Shown: one piece after another, positions 7,292-14,432 of the stretch
Numbering within the stretch: position 1 is the stretch's first letter
Layout of the letters: each line of letters opens with the position of its first letter
Virus record (IMG/VR): IMGVR_UViG_3300030098_004840
Location: 1-33,681 of that record
Length of the DNA: 33,681 nt
Source of the DNA: a virus
Strand: one strand, 5' to 3'
Notes under the pieces: model-generated
The model's input: only the letters and a program-made list of their open reading frames with translations
The model's database searches: none
What the model was told of the DNA's origin: nothing
Made by a program: the position numbers and the translations under genes

Positions 7292-9421
7292 ATGTCAGAT
7301 AATTTATACAACACATGGGGTAGCGAGGCTGAAAAAGACAAGGTTTATGATTCTATTAACCTTGATGGTTATGATGGAGCTGTATATCGTAGTGAAGGTC
7401 ATGGTTGGGGTTATCGTGGAGATCCTTCCTATAACAGTTATCAACAGACATATCTTGATATAGAGCCTAATCGTAATGTACGTCCCTCTTTTAACCGTTC
7501 TGACTATGACGCATTTCGTCCAGGCGAGGCAATTCCTAGTCGACAAAAAAAGATAATGGCGGCTTGTATGGCTGCCTATGATCGCGTTGGAATCATTCGT
7601 AATGTTATTGACTTGATGAGTGATTTTGCTAGTCAGGGTCTCGTATTGGTGCATCCCAATAAAAATATTGAAAAGTTTTATCGTAAATGGTTTAATCAGG
7701 TAAATGGTAATGATAGATCTGAACGTTTTCTTAATTATCTTTACAGAACTGGTAACGTTGTTGTTCAACGTCGAACTGCAAGGTTAAACAGAAGAAAAGA
7801 AGCAGAGTTAAGACGTGCCGCTGGTGCAGATATAATTATAGATGAGTTAAAAATACCAAAACGCGAAGTTCCTTGGATGTACGACTTTATTAATCCTATT
7901 GCGGTTGATGTTGATGATCCTGGTATGCTTGCAGTTGGGAAGCCTCAATTTTACTTAAACATATCTAAATATACTTATCAATCCTTGTTGAACACATCTA
8001 CAAATAACAAGGGTGTATTCAAGACTTTACCTGTCGATTTGCAAAAAAGAATTGAATCTGGAGATAGAAGAATTCCTTTAACCGATGATACATTCTTTTA
8101 CCACTACAAAAAGGACGATTGGCTTCTTTGGGCTAATCCTATGATTTATGCTATCCTTGACGATATTCGCATGCTTGAAAAGATGAAGCTTGCGGACTTA
8201 GCAGCTTTAGATGGTGCTATTAGTCAGGTTAGATTGTGGACAGTTGGGGACTTTGATCAGAAGATTGTACCAACTAAGGCTGGCTTGGAAAAGATTAGAA
8301 ATATTCTAGCTAGTAATGTTGGCGGCGGAACCATGGATCTGGTTTGGGGTCCAGAACTTAAATTTACCGAAAGTAATTCTCAGGTTTATAGATTTTTAGG
8401 TTCTGAAAAATATCAACCCGTATTAACAAGTATTTATGCAGGGCTTGGTATTCCTCCAACACTTACTGGTGCATCTGGGCAAAATGGTGGATATACTAAT
8501 AATTATGTTTCTTTAAAAACTCTTATTGAAAGATTAGAGTATGGCCGAGAGGTTCTAACTCGTTTCTGGAAACAAGAAATAGAATATGTAAGAAAAGCAA
8601 TGGGTTTTAGGCTTCCTGCTGAAATTCATTTCGATTCTATTATTCTTTCTGATGAATCCGCACAAAAGAAACTTCTTATGGATTTGGCTGATCGTGATAT
8701 AATTTCTCAAGAGACCTTGCTAGAAAGATTTCGCGAAATACCTGGAATTGAAAGAGTTAGAGTTAGAAGGGAAGAACGTGAGCGTCTTAATGACTCTAAT
8801 GCACCCAAAAAGGCTGGTCCATATCATAATCCTCATCATAAAGAGGATATTGCTAAAATGGGTTTACAAAAGGATTCTTTAGATAGTGAACAGTATTTTG
8901 AACAGTTGGGACTTCCTTATATAGACACTGAAAAAGAACAAGTAAAAGTAACTGTTGATAATACTAAAAATGAACCTCAAGATGAAGGTGGTAGACCTCT
9001 TTTCTCTAGAGATTTAGAGCCAAGAAAGCAACGTCGTGTACTTCCTAGAAGTGGAGAACCTACTTCTGCTACTTTGTGGGGTATTGAGGCACAGGAGAAA
9101 ATTTCTGAGATGATGACTCCTGTAATTTGCGAACACTACAAAAAGAAAGACGCTCGTGCTCTAAGTAAGGTACAAACTGAAGAATTGGAAAGTTTAAAAC
9201 TTTCTATATTCACTAGCTTAGAACCTATGATTGAAGTAAATGAGCAAAGTGTTCAAGAGGCTTTGGCTAGGAATACTAAACCCAGTAAAGTATTTAAAGA
9301 ACTAGTTGATAGTAAAAGGGAAACCTTTAATACAGTAAGACAGAGAAGGCCAAATACTTCAGAAATGCGTCACATTTACGCTTCGTCGTTTGCGGAAATT
9401 TTTTGTAATAATCATGAATAA
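7292..9421 (+). CDS. Portal protein
   Basis: 709-residue ring-forming protein at the unique head vertex, through which DNA enters and leaves. Recognised by the portal pattern: an N-terminal segment with RQKKIMAACMAAYDRVGIIRN-like region (about 84-104) and MSDFASQG (109-116), a middle alpha/beta clip, the helix rich in Leu/Lys (DDIRMLEKMKLADLAALDGA part near 289-308), then YAGLGIPPTLTG (about 386-397), a hallmark close to the tunnel loop and crown, and a long charged C-terminal region. Its place after the terminase and before the protease/scaffold is canonical. A GGAGG site is at 7275-7279. The C-terminal part from about 590 is helical and may face the interior. No TTGTGTAT motif precedes it, so it is likely co-transcribed with the glycosyltransferase. 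Confidence 0.92.
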   Translation: MSDNLYNTWGSEAEKDKVYDSINLDGYDGAVYRSEGHGWGYRGDPSYNSYQQTYLDIEPNRNVRPSFNRSDYDAFRPGEAIPSRQKKIMAACMAAYDRVGIIRNVIDLMSDFASQGLVLVHPNKNIEKFYRKWFNQVNGNDRSERFLNYLYRTGNVVVQRRTARLNRRKEAELRRAAGADIIIDELKIPKREVPWMYDFINPIAVDVDDPGMLAVGKPQFYLNISKYTYQSLLNTSTNNKGVFKTLPVDLQKRIESGDRRIPLTDDTFFYHYKKDDWLLWANPMIYAILDDIRMLEKMKLADLAALDGAISQVRLWTVGDFDQKIVPTKAGLEKIRNILASNVGGGTMDLVWGPELKFTESNSQVYRFLGSEKYQPVLTSIYAGLGIPPTLTGASGQNGGYTNNYVSLKTLIERLEYGREVLTRFWKQEIEYVRKAMGFRLPAEIHFDSIILSDESAQKKLLMDLADRDIISQETLLERFREIPGIERVRVRREERERLNDSNAPKKAGPYHNPHHKEDIAKMGLQKDSLDSEQYFEQLGLPYIDTEKEQVKVTVDNTKNEPQDEGGRPLFSRDLEPRKQRRVLPRSGEPTSATLWGIEAQEKISEMMTPVICEHYKKKDARALSKVQTEELESLKLSIFTSLEPMIEVNEQSVQEALARNTKPSKVFKELVDSKRETFNTVRQRRPNTSEMRHIYASSFAEIFCNNHE

Positions 9422-9449
9422 TACCAAAATGAACCTATTTATTGGTTTT

Positions 9450-9461
9450 TTGTGTATTATT
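9450..9461 (+). promoter_or_regulatory. Putative phage late promoter 2 (TTGTGTAT motif)
   Basis: TTGTGTATTATT lies between the portal stop and the protease/scaffold start, 31 bases before the ATG at 9481. It follows a T-run and is preceded by an AT-rich stretch without a -35 box. It would drive the protease/scaffold, decoration and capsid genes as one unit ending at the 12526 terminator. Confidence 0.58.
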
Positions 9462-9480
9462 GGTTATGGAGAAACTAAAT

Positions 9481-10968
9481 ATGAATATACCAATATATCA
9501 ACAAGAGGTTCGTGATGGCTTGCAGGAAGTTATAGCTAACAATTCTATTGCTTGTCTTGCCGTTGCAGAAACTGATACTGCTCCGTCTCCAGAGTCTGTA
9601 GAGAGGTTACAAAAAGCTCTCACTGACAATAAGACGGACATGGCCTTGGCTGAAAATAAAGAACAGATAGATCTTTACTATATTAAGTCTATTTTGGTTA
9701 GTACTGGCTGGAATAAAAACGATGATGTTTTTGACCATAAAGAATTATGGGAAGCTAGAAAAACCCCAGAAGATAAACCGTTTAACTTTATGCACGATGA
9801 AAAGGATATCATTGGGCATATTACCGCTAATCAGGTGGTTGACTTTGAAGGTAATACAATCAATGAAGATGCTGAAGCTCCTAATGAGTTTAACATTCTT
9901 ACATCTGCTGTAATTTATACTGAATGGTCTGATCCTGAGCAGCGAAATCGTATGCAAAAGATTATCGCTGAAATTGAGGAAAACAAATGGTTTGTATCCA
10001 TGGAGTGTTTGTTTCCAAACTTTGACTACGCTTTAAAAGATAGTAAAGGTGAAATGAAGGTTGTTCAACGTGATGAAGCCTCCGCCTTTTTAACAAAACA
10101 TTTAAGATCTTACGGAGGAACTGGAGTTTATGAAGATTACCAAGTGGGCCGACTATTAAGAAACTTATCGTTCTCTGGTAAAGGCTTAGTTTCCAAACCC
10201 GCTAACCCACGTAGTGTAATTTTGGAAGGAAATGATTTTTTTGATGAATCTCAAGCAAAAGTTTTATCTTTATCTTCACTAAAGGAGAATGATATGTCTG
10301 ATAGTTATGAAAAGCAGGTTGACGACCTGCGTGCTGAATTGGCAGAAGCTAAAGCTGCTAATGAAGCTCTTAAAGAGAAGGTCATTGCAGAACAACAATC
10401 CGAGTTCGAGGCTAAGATTCAAGAGCTTCAAACTACGATTGAATCGCAAGCGGCTGATCTGGTAGAAAAGTCTTCTAGTTTGGAAGCTGTGTCGGAATCT
10501 TTGAAGGAGGCCGAAGAGGCCATTGCTGTTAAAGATGCAGATATGGAAGAAAAAATGGAAGAACTTAGAAAGCTTAAGAAGAAAGAAGCTATTATGAAGC
10601 GTAAGGCCCAACTTGAAGAAGCTGGTTTTGATGCTGAAGAAGCTTCCGCGACTGTAGCTGAATTTGAAGAAGTTGACGATGATACCTTTGCTAAGGTAGT
10701 TGCCGTTATGAAGAAGAAGGCTATTATTACGAAGAAGAAGGCTATTAAGCAAGAAGAAAAGGAAGAAGAAAAAGAAAAAGATGCCAAGGCTGAAGAGCTT
10801 GCAGAAGAGGTTGATACCGCTGAAGCAAGTGAAGAAGTTTTGGAAGAAGTAGAAGTTCCATCGGAAGTTGCTGTTGCAGAAGCGATGGGTGAAGAAGATC
10901 CTGCTGAAAACCTTCGTTCGGTAGCTACTGAATGGGTCAGCTCAGTTCTCAAGCATAAAAATTCTTAA
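9481..10968 (+). CDS. Head maturation protease fused to scaffold protein
   Basis: 495 residues from the ATG at 9481, which has GGAG ten bases upstream. Residues 60-250 form a prohead protease domain: a strand YYIKSILVSTGWNKNDDVF (67-84), His105 in FMHDEKDIIGHI and Ser173 in WFVSMECLF, the His/Ser pattern of the herpes/HK97-type assembly proteases. Residues 272-495 are a highly charged scaffold: a coiled coil (about 276-370), a Lys/Glu-rich stretch, an acidic Glu-rich zone, and a C-terminal helix ENLRSVATEWVSSVLK that probably binds the capsid protein. Fusion of protease and scaffold is a known phage arrangement; the protease normally removes the scaffold after assembly. An upstream in-frame TTG at 9442 overlaps the promoter-like motif and is rejected as the start. 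Confidence 0.86.
   Translation: MNIPIYQQEVRDGLQEVIANNSIACLAVAETDTAPSPESVERLQKALTDNKTDMALAENKEQIDLYYIKSILVSTGWNKNDDVFDHKELWEARKTPEDKPFNFMHDEKDIIGHITANQVVDFEGNTINEDAEAPNEFNILTSAVIYTEWSDPEQRNRMQKIIAEIEENKWFVSMECLFPNFDYALKDSKGEMKVVQRDEASAFLTKHLRSYGGTGVYEDYQVGRLLRNLSFSGKGLVSKPANPRSVILEGNDFFDESQAKVLSLSSLKENDMSDSYEKQVDDLRAELAEAKAANEALKEKVIAEQQSEFEAKIQELQTTIESQAADLVEKSSSLEAVSESLKEAEEAIAVKDADMEEKMEELRKLKKKEAIMKRKAQLEEAGFDAEEASATVAEFEEVDDDTFAKVVAVMKKKAIITKKKAIKQEEKEEEKEKDAKAEELAEEVDTAEASEEVLEEVEVPSEVAVAEAMGEEDPAENLRSVATEWVSSVLKHKNS
10294..10968 (+). CDS. Nested scaffold protein from an internal start
   Basis: A strong internal Shine-Dalgarno, AAAGGAG at 10281-10287, lies six bases before an in-frame ATG at 10294, exactly at the junction between the protease and scaffold parts of the 9481 gene. 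It would yield a 224-residue free scaffold beginning MSDSYEKQVDD. This mirrors the lambda C/Nu3 pair, where a nested gene makes extra scaffold so that it far outnumbers the protease fusion. A 6-bp hairpin (GCAGGT 10314-10319 with ACCTGC 10325-10330) lies 20 bases into the nested gene and could favour initiation there. That both products are made is inference from the quality of the site and its domain position. Confidence 0.75.
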   Translation: MSDSYEKQVDDLRAELAEAKAANEALKEKVIAEQQSEFEAKIQELQTTIESQAADLVEKSSSLEAVSESLKEAEEAIAVKDADMEEKMEELRKLKKKEAIMKRKAQLEEAGFDAEEASATVAEFEEVDDDTFAKVVAVMKKKAIITKKKAIKQEEKEEEKEKDAKAEELAEEVDTAEASEEVLEEVEVPSEVAVAEAMGEEDPAENLRSVATEWVSSVLKHKNS

Positions 10969-10989
10969 TAAATAAAAGGAGATTTTACA

Positions 10990-11466
10990 ATGGCTCTTAA
11001 ACAAGACAGATCTAGTCTGCAAACGGACATTTCGTTCTTCATGAATGAAGTCGCAGAAAGAGGTGGTGTTGTTTCGTTAAGCACTGCCGGCTCTGGTGCA
11101 TCTCTTGATAATGGTAATGCTGTGGTTACTTACGCAGCAGATCCTTCTGGCAAGGTTCCGCTTGGCTTGCTTATCAATGATATGGTTAACATTGATTTGA
11201 CACGACAGCACTTGAACCAACACAAAGACGAAGTACAGAAGGGTGGTAAAGTTACTCTTCTCAATAAGGGTTACGTTGTAACCGATCAATTGGAGGGTAC
11301 TCCCAATGGTGGTGACTTGGCTTACCTTGGCCATAGTGGTACTTTGGCTACGCCCACGGCTGCTGCTGGCACTAACAGTGGTGACGCAAACTCTGTTGGA
11401 CGTTTCCTCAGTGATGTTGACCAATTTGGTTACGCTAAGGTTTATATTGACCTGCCCAACAATTAA
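10990..11466 (+). CDS. Probable head decoration protein
   Basis: 158 residues. After a short helical N-terminus (FFMNEVAERGG, about 16-26) the protein is beta-rich with many Gly, Ser and Thr: GNAVVTYAADPSGKVPLG, KVTLLNKGYVVTDQL and the C-terminal YAKVYIDLP strand. Small beta proteins encoded directly before the major capsid protein and sharing its transcript are usually decoration or stabilising proteins that sit on the outer shell. Codons are C-ending and CGT-rich like the capsid gene, which points to high expression. AAAAGGAG ends eight bases before the ATG. I do not see a family signature, so the role rests on position, size and composition. Confidence 0.68.
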   Translation: MALKQDRSSLQTDISFFMNEVAERGGVVSLSTAGSGASLDNGNAVVTYAADPSGKVPLGLLINDMVNIDLTRQHLNQHKDEVQKGGKVTLLNKGYVVTDQLEGTPNGGDLAYLGHSGTLATPTAAAGTNSGDANSVGRFLSDVDQFGYAKVYIDLPNN

Positions 11467-11494
11467 TTTTAATTTATAAAAGGAGAAGAGCATA

Positions 11495-12499
11495 ATGTCT
11501 ACTAATGAAAGACCTACCGCAGAATTCATCGAATTGCTCAAACGATCCGGTGATTCTGAAAAATCTGTTGCAATGCAAGCACAGCGAGAGATCGCTAAAG
11601 CTTTAGAAACGCCTCTTCGTAAGGGCGTTTTGTTTGGTGACGTTGTACGTGGTATCTACGAGGCTATGCCTCTCGAACCCGGTGCTACGCCTGAGTTCCC
11701 CTTGGATCTCCTTGCACCCGGAACCGAGATTGATCACGTTGCTTTCACCAATCCCGGCAACGGGCGTATTCCAGAACGTCACGTTGAAGGTGATTACGTC
11801 ATGATCAACACTTATGGCATCACTAGTTCGATTGACTTCTTGTTGAAGTACGCTCGTGAAGCTAATTGGAATGTTGTTGGTCGTGCCATGCAAGTTCTTG
11901 AGTCGTCCTTCGTTAAGAAGATCAACGATGATGGATGGCATACGTTGTTGGCAGCTGCTGTAGACCGTAATATTTTGGTCTATGATGGCGATGCTGGTGC
12001 TGGCCAGTTCACTAAGCGACTTGTCAGCCTTATGAAGACTGTCATGCGTCGAAATGGTGGCGGTAACAGCGTTACGGCTCCTGGTCGTTTGACCGATCTT
12101 TACATGTCGCCTGAAGCTATTGAAGACATCCGCAACTGGGGTGTTGATCAGCTTGACGAAGTTTCTCGACGAGAGATTTACGTTGCTAACGAAGATGGTC
12201 CTTCCTTGACTCGCGTCTTTGGTGTTAACCTTCACGATCTCTTTGAGTTCGGTGACGGTCAAGAGTATCAAGACTACTTTGTTACCGATCTCGGCGGTTC
12301 AATTGAATCTAGCGACGTTGAGTTGGTTATCGGTCTTGATCAAAGTGCAGACGATTCGTTCGTCATGCCCGTCAAGAAAGAGGTTGAGATCTATGAAGAT
12401 CCCGCTCTCCATCGACATCAGCGACAAGGCTACTATGGCTGGGCTGAAATTGGCTTTGGTGTTCTTGATAACCGAAGAATCATTGCTGGCTCGTTCTAA
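11495..12499 (+). CDS. Major capsid protein
   Basis: 334 residues, HK97-fold candidate that forms the head shell. Features: a charged N-terminal arm (1-45), the segment ending PERHVEGDYVMINTYGI (about 88-104), the spine-helix region SSIDFLLKYAREANWNVV, LTDLYMSPEAIEDIRNWG (about 201-218) typical of the A-domain, and a C-terminal sequence VEIYEDPALHRHQRQGYYGWAEIGFGVLDN in which the GYYGWAEIGFGV part resembles the end of many capsid proteins. Codon use is strongly biased (CGT, TTC, GAC, GTC) and visibly more GC-rich than flanking genes, as expected for the most abundant virion protein. It follows the scaffold and decoration genes and is followed by a strong terminator. An AAAGGAG site precedes the ATG. 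Confidence 0.93.
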   Translation: MSTNERPTAEFIELLKRSGDSEKSVAMQAQREIAKALETPLRKGVLFGDVVRGIYEAMPLEPGATPEFPLDLLAPGTEIDHVAFTNPGNGRIPERHVEGDYVMINTYGITSSIDFLLKYAREANWNVVGRAMQVLESSFVKKINDDGWHTLLAAAVDRNILVYDGDAGAGQFTKRLVSLMKTVMRRNGGGNSVTAPGRLTDLYMSPEAIEDIRNWGVDQLDEVSRREIYVANEDGPSLTRVFGVNLHDLFEFGDGQEYQDYFVTDLGGSIESSDVELVIGLDQSADDSFVMPVKKEVEIYEDPALHRHQRQGYYGWAEIGFGVLDNRRIIAGSF

Positions 12500-12525
12500 G
12501 AACGTCTGCGATAGATTATTTAAGA

Positions 12526-12559
12526 AAGCCGTCTCGAAAGGGGCGGCTTTTTTCTTTTT
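12526..12559 (+). terminator. Strong intrinsic terminator after the capsid gene
   Basis: AAGCCGTCTC (12526-12535) pairs with GGGGCGGCTT (12540-12549) around a GAAA tetraloop: ten pairs, two of them G-T wobble, followed by TTTTCTTTTT. The GNRA loop and U-tract make this a textbook Rho-independent terminator 27 bases after the capsid stop. It separates the high-output capsid unit from the neck genes. Confidence 0.93.
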
Positions 12560-12561
12560 AA

Positions 12562-12570
12562 TTGTGTATA
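12562..12570 (+). promoter_or_regulatory. Putative phage late promoter 3 (TTGTGTAT motif)
   Basis: TTGTGTATA lies directly after the U-tract of the capsid terminator and 50 bases before the next ATG (12612). A promoter is needed here because the terminator should stop most upstream transcripts, which gives this copy the best contextual support of the five. Confidence 0.66.
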
Positions 12571-12592
12571 GAGTTTTATAAAATGTAAATTC

Positions 12593-12605
12593 ATCCTTAT
12601 AGGAT
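12593..12605 (+). promoter_or_regulatory. Short hairpin over the ribosome binding site of the 12612 gene
   Basis: ATCCT (12593-12597) and AGGAT (12601-12605) are a perfect inverted repeat around TAT. The AGGA at 12601-12604 is the only Shine-Dalgarno for the ATG at 12612. The stem is only five pairs and AU-rich, so its effect would be mild. It repeats the theme seen at 91-105. Confidence 0.33.
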
Positions 12606-12611
12606 AAAATT

Positions 12612-12803
12612 ATGGCGGAAGAAATCAACTTTTCGTTAGAAACGAACACACAGTCAGAGTTTACTTTAGAAATTCAAACACAATTAGACCAAATTTTGAG
12701 TATAAATACACAGAGTCAATTAAATCAATCTTTAAGTATAAATAAGCAAATAGATAATACATTAAAAATTAACCGTTCAATAGAATTTACAGTAGAGAGA
12801 TAG
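12612..12803 (+). CDS. Small repeat protein of unknown function
   Basis: 63 residues, not recognised. The protein consists almost entirely of a degenerate repeat of 10-12 residues alternating hydrophobic and polar positions: FTLEIQTQLDQ, ILSINTQSQLNQ, SLSINKQIDN, TLKINRSIE, FTVER. One unit is visible in the DNA as a 36-base step between identical TATAAATA words (12701 and 12737). Cysteine, glycine and proline are absent and Gln/Asn/Ser/Thr dominate. It could form a tiny beta-solenoid or a fibrous peptide. It is the first gene after the capsid terminator, three bases from the next gene, and so belongs to the neck/virion module. Confidence 0.62.
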   Translation: MAEEINFSLETNTQSEFTLEIQTQLDQILSINTQSQLNQSLSINKQIDNTLKINRSIEFTVER

Positions 12804-12805
12804 TC

Positions 12806-13132
12806 ATGTCTTGTTCAGAAGAAGAAGTTCATTACAATGATATAGGCACCGATATTATCGTGACTGTAAACGACTGTGTTTCTGGTACAGCCACCGCTTT
12901 GGATGTATCTAGTGCTAGTACTTTAGAACTTATTTTAAAATCACCATCTGGTACTTCTAGCACTAAAATAGCGAGTTTAAATACGGATGGCACTGATGGA
13001 AAAATAAAATACACTTCGGTGGATGGAGATTTTAACGAAGTGGGAACCTGGAGAATTCAGGCAAAGATCATCATTAGTGGTGGTACATTTAGATCTGATG
13101 TAGGATCTTTCAAAGTTTACGAAAATCTATAG
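12806..13132 (+). CDS. Ig-like phage structural protein (BppU N-terminal-like)
   Basis: 108 residues with an all-beta, immunoglobulin-like pattern: NDIGTDIIVTVNDC (11-24), LDVSSASTLELILKSPSG (32-49), then TDGTDGKIKYTS and the closing GTWRIQAKIIISGG (about 78-91) with a final SFKV strand. The 'IGT ... dvS.A..l.l..k.PsG ... DG...Y....d....GtW..Qa' pattern is shared by small phage virion proteins and by N-terminal domains of baseplate proteins such as BppU. It could decorate the capsid or connect to a host-binding element. The place right after the capsid unit favours a head-associated decoration role, but the exact site in the virion cannot be read from sequence. Confidence 0.6.
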   Translation: MSCSEEEVHYNDIGTDIIVTVNDCVSGTATALDVSSASTLELILKSPSGTSSTKIASLNTDGTDGKIKYTSVDGDFNEVGTWRIQAKIIISGGTFRSDVGSFKVYENL

Positions 13133-13141
13133 GGTAATATT

Positions 13142-13645
13142 ATGCCTTGGCAAATGGATATGATCTTGATGTTGAGATCTGTACTTGGCGATCTTGACGA
13201 AACAAAATATACAGACGAGCGTCTTAAGCAAGTTTTAATGGTTGGTGCTTATAATGTTCGAAATGATGCTACGTTTCCCAATACATACACTGTTAATGTT
13301 GGTCAGGTTTCTATTTCTCCAGATCCAGTAGATCAAAGCGATACTGATTTTGTAATTTTAACTGTATATAAAACAGCATGTATATTAATTGGCAGTGAAG
13401 TAAAAACAGAATCTGCTAACGCTATTTCAATTAAAGATGGTCCTTCCGCTATTGACTTACGTGGCGTTAGTGGTAGTTTGAATGTTTTATACAAAGATAT
13501 ATGTGCTAAATATGAAGATTTACTGAATACGTATAGGTGGGAACGAGGCAGTGGAGATGGAAAGCCTCTTGGTACTGCAATACTTGGCCCCTACAGCCCT
13601 GGAAGCTGGGGTGTCGGTCGAAATGGATACACTGATTTTTCTTAA
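13142..13645 (+). CDS. Head-tail adaptor (connector) protein
   Basis: 167 residues. The N-terminal half is helical with MILMLRSVLGDLDETKYTDE (about 7-26) followed by RLKQVLMVGAYNV, the pattern of gp6/gp15-type adaptors that dock under the portal: a short helix, an acidic turn, then a helix that begins with a Tyr/Asp-Asp/Glu cap. The second half has a long helix (VILTVYKTACILIGSEV) and a Gly/Pro-rich C-terminal tail. Adaptors of 100-170 residues are normal. It is the first gene of the neck series, before the zinc-ribbon and completion proteins, which matches the usual gene order capsid - adaptor - stopper - completion - terminator - tube. Confidence 0.7.
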   Translation: MPWQMDMILMLRSVLGDLDETKYTDERLKQVLMVGAYNVRNDATFPNTYTVNVGQVSISPDPVDQSDTDFVILTVYKTACILIGSEVKTESANAISIKDGPSAIDLRGVSGSLNVLYKDICAKYEDLLNTYRWERGSGDGKPLGTAILGPYSPGSWGVGRNGYTDFS

Positions 13646-13667
13646 TAACATATAAGGAGAGAATAAA

Positions 13668-13904
13668 ATGTCAGTTGTGCAAAAAATTATAGGTGGCAAT
13701 AGTCAACCAGCGGGCGGTCGTGCTGTAGTTGGTGTTAATGGTGCTAGGGGTTTAGATTCGAGTTCTGTGTTAGATGCAAACCACACTTTAGAACCCACTC
13801 CATTACCTTCTTCTAAAATAGATGAATCTATTGCTAGGATTAACTCTGTTCTTATTAGTCGTTATGATGATCCTCGTTACTATACTGGTGATGCAGCAAC
13901 TTAA
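13668..13904 (+). CDS. Small protein of unknown function
   Basis: 78 residues, not recognised. The N-terminal half is Gly/Ala/Val-rich and probably flexible (about 8-40), and the C-terminal half has one helix, SKIDESIARINSVLISR, followed by DDPRYYTGDA. AAGGAG lies a few bases before the ATG, and the gene is tightly set between two neck genes, so it is very likely expressed. A linker or minor neck component is possible; the sequence does not decide. Confidence 0.55.
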   Translation: MSVVQKIIGGNSQPAGGRAVVGVNGARGLDSSSVLDANHTLEPTPLPSSKIDESIARINSVLISRYDDPRYYTGDAAT

Positions 13905-13913
13905 GGTGTTTAA

Positions 13914-14429
13914 ATGGCGATTAATATCCCAAGTAGTGTTTTTACTACTTATAACGAAGCGGTCCTTTTGTTTACAAGGACCGCGACATTAGTATATCCT
14001 GAAAAAAAGGAAGATTGTCCAAATTGCATCATGAGCAATATGGGCACTAGAAATCGTTCTATAAGCATTTATAAACCTGGAGGTCCATATCCTTTTGACA
14101 GGGGTATGCCATGTCCTTATTGTGGTGGCAAGGGATATAAAGCCGTTGAGTCCACTGATGATATTACTTTAAGAATATATTGGGACAGAAGATCTTGGGT
14201 CGATATTGGAGTTCCTATCAATATTCCTGCCGGTAGTGTCCAAACTATAGCATATATGACAGATTTAGAAAAGATAGAAAAATGTAAATATATGATTCCA
14301 AAATATGACGGAATAGAAAACTATGATGTAAATGCCAAATTTGAAAAAAATGGCATGTCTTTTCCTCAAGGTTTTAAACAAAATGCCACGAAGTATGTGG
14401 TTACTTTTTGGACACGGGCCTCGGAGTAA
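13914..14429 (+). CDS. Neck / head closure protein with a zinc ribbon
   Basis: 171 residues. Two Cys pairs, Cys35-x2-Cys38 (DCPNC) and Cys67-x2-Cys70 (CPYCGGKG), form a DnaJ-like zinc ribbon with the CxxCxGxG variant in the second half. Between them lies GGPYPFDRGMPC. The C-terminal two thirds are beta-rich (ITLRIYWDRRSWVDIG, AGSVQTIAYMTDLEKIEKC, KYVVTFWTRASE). This is the pattern of small virion proteins encoded just before the tail completion protein in several long-tailed phages, and I place it as a head-closure (stopper) candidate by position. Zinc would stabilise the fold. Two strong hairpins occupy the first 70 bases of the gene. AAGGTG precedes the ATG. Confidence 0.6.
   Translation: MAINIPSSVFTTYNEAVLLFTRTATLVYPEKKEDCPNCIMSNMGTRNRSISIYKPGGPYPFDRGMPCPYCGGKGYKAVESTDDITLRIYWDRRSWVDIGVPINIPAGSVQTIAYMTDLEKIEKCKYMIPKYDGIENYDVNAKFEKNGMSFPQGFKQNATKYVVTFWTRASE
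13931..13984 (+). repeat. Two tandem perfect hairpins at the 5' end of the zinc-ribbon neck gene
   Basis: AAGTAGT (13931-13937) pairs with ACTACTT (13944-13950), 7 bp and a 6-base loop. Nine bases on, GCGGTCCTT (13959-13967) pairs with AAGGACCGC (13976-13984), 9 bp and an 8-base loop. Both lie inside the coding sequence, 18 to 71 bases after the A of the ATG. They may tune translation or be RNA processing sites; chance for the second stem alone is small. Confidence 0.5.
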
Positions 14430-14432
14430 CTT

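Noticed and set aside
9442-9480. Upstream TTG start for the protease/scaffold gene
   Set aside because: It would translate across the TTGTGTAT motif, has no ribosome binding site, and the ATG at 9481 has GGAG at the right distance.
12701-12744. Two TATAAATA words (12701-12708, 12737-12744), identical to the T4 late promoter consensus
   Set aside because: They lie 36 bases apart inside the small repeat gene and encode the repeated Ser-Ile-Asn codons, so the protein repeat explains them. They do not precede a gene start.
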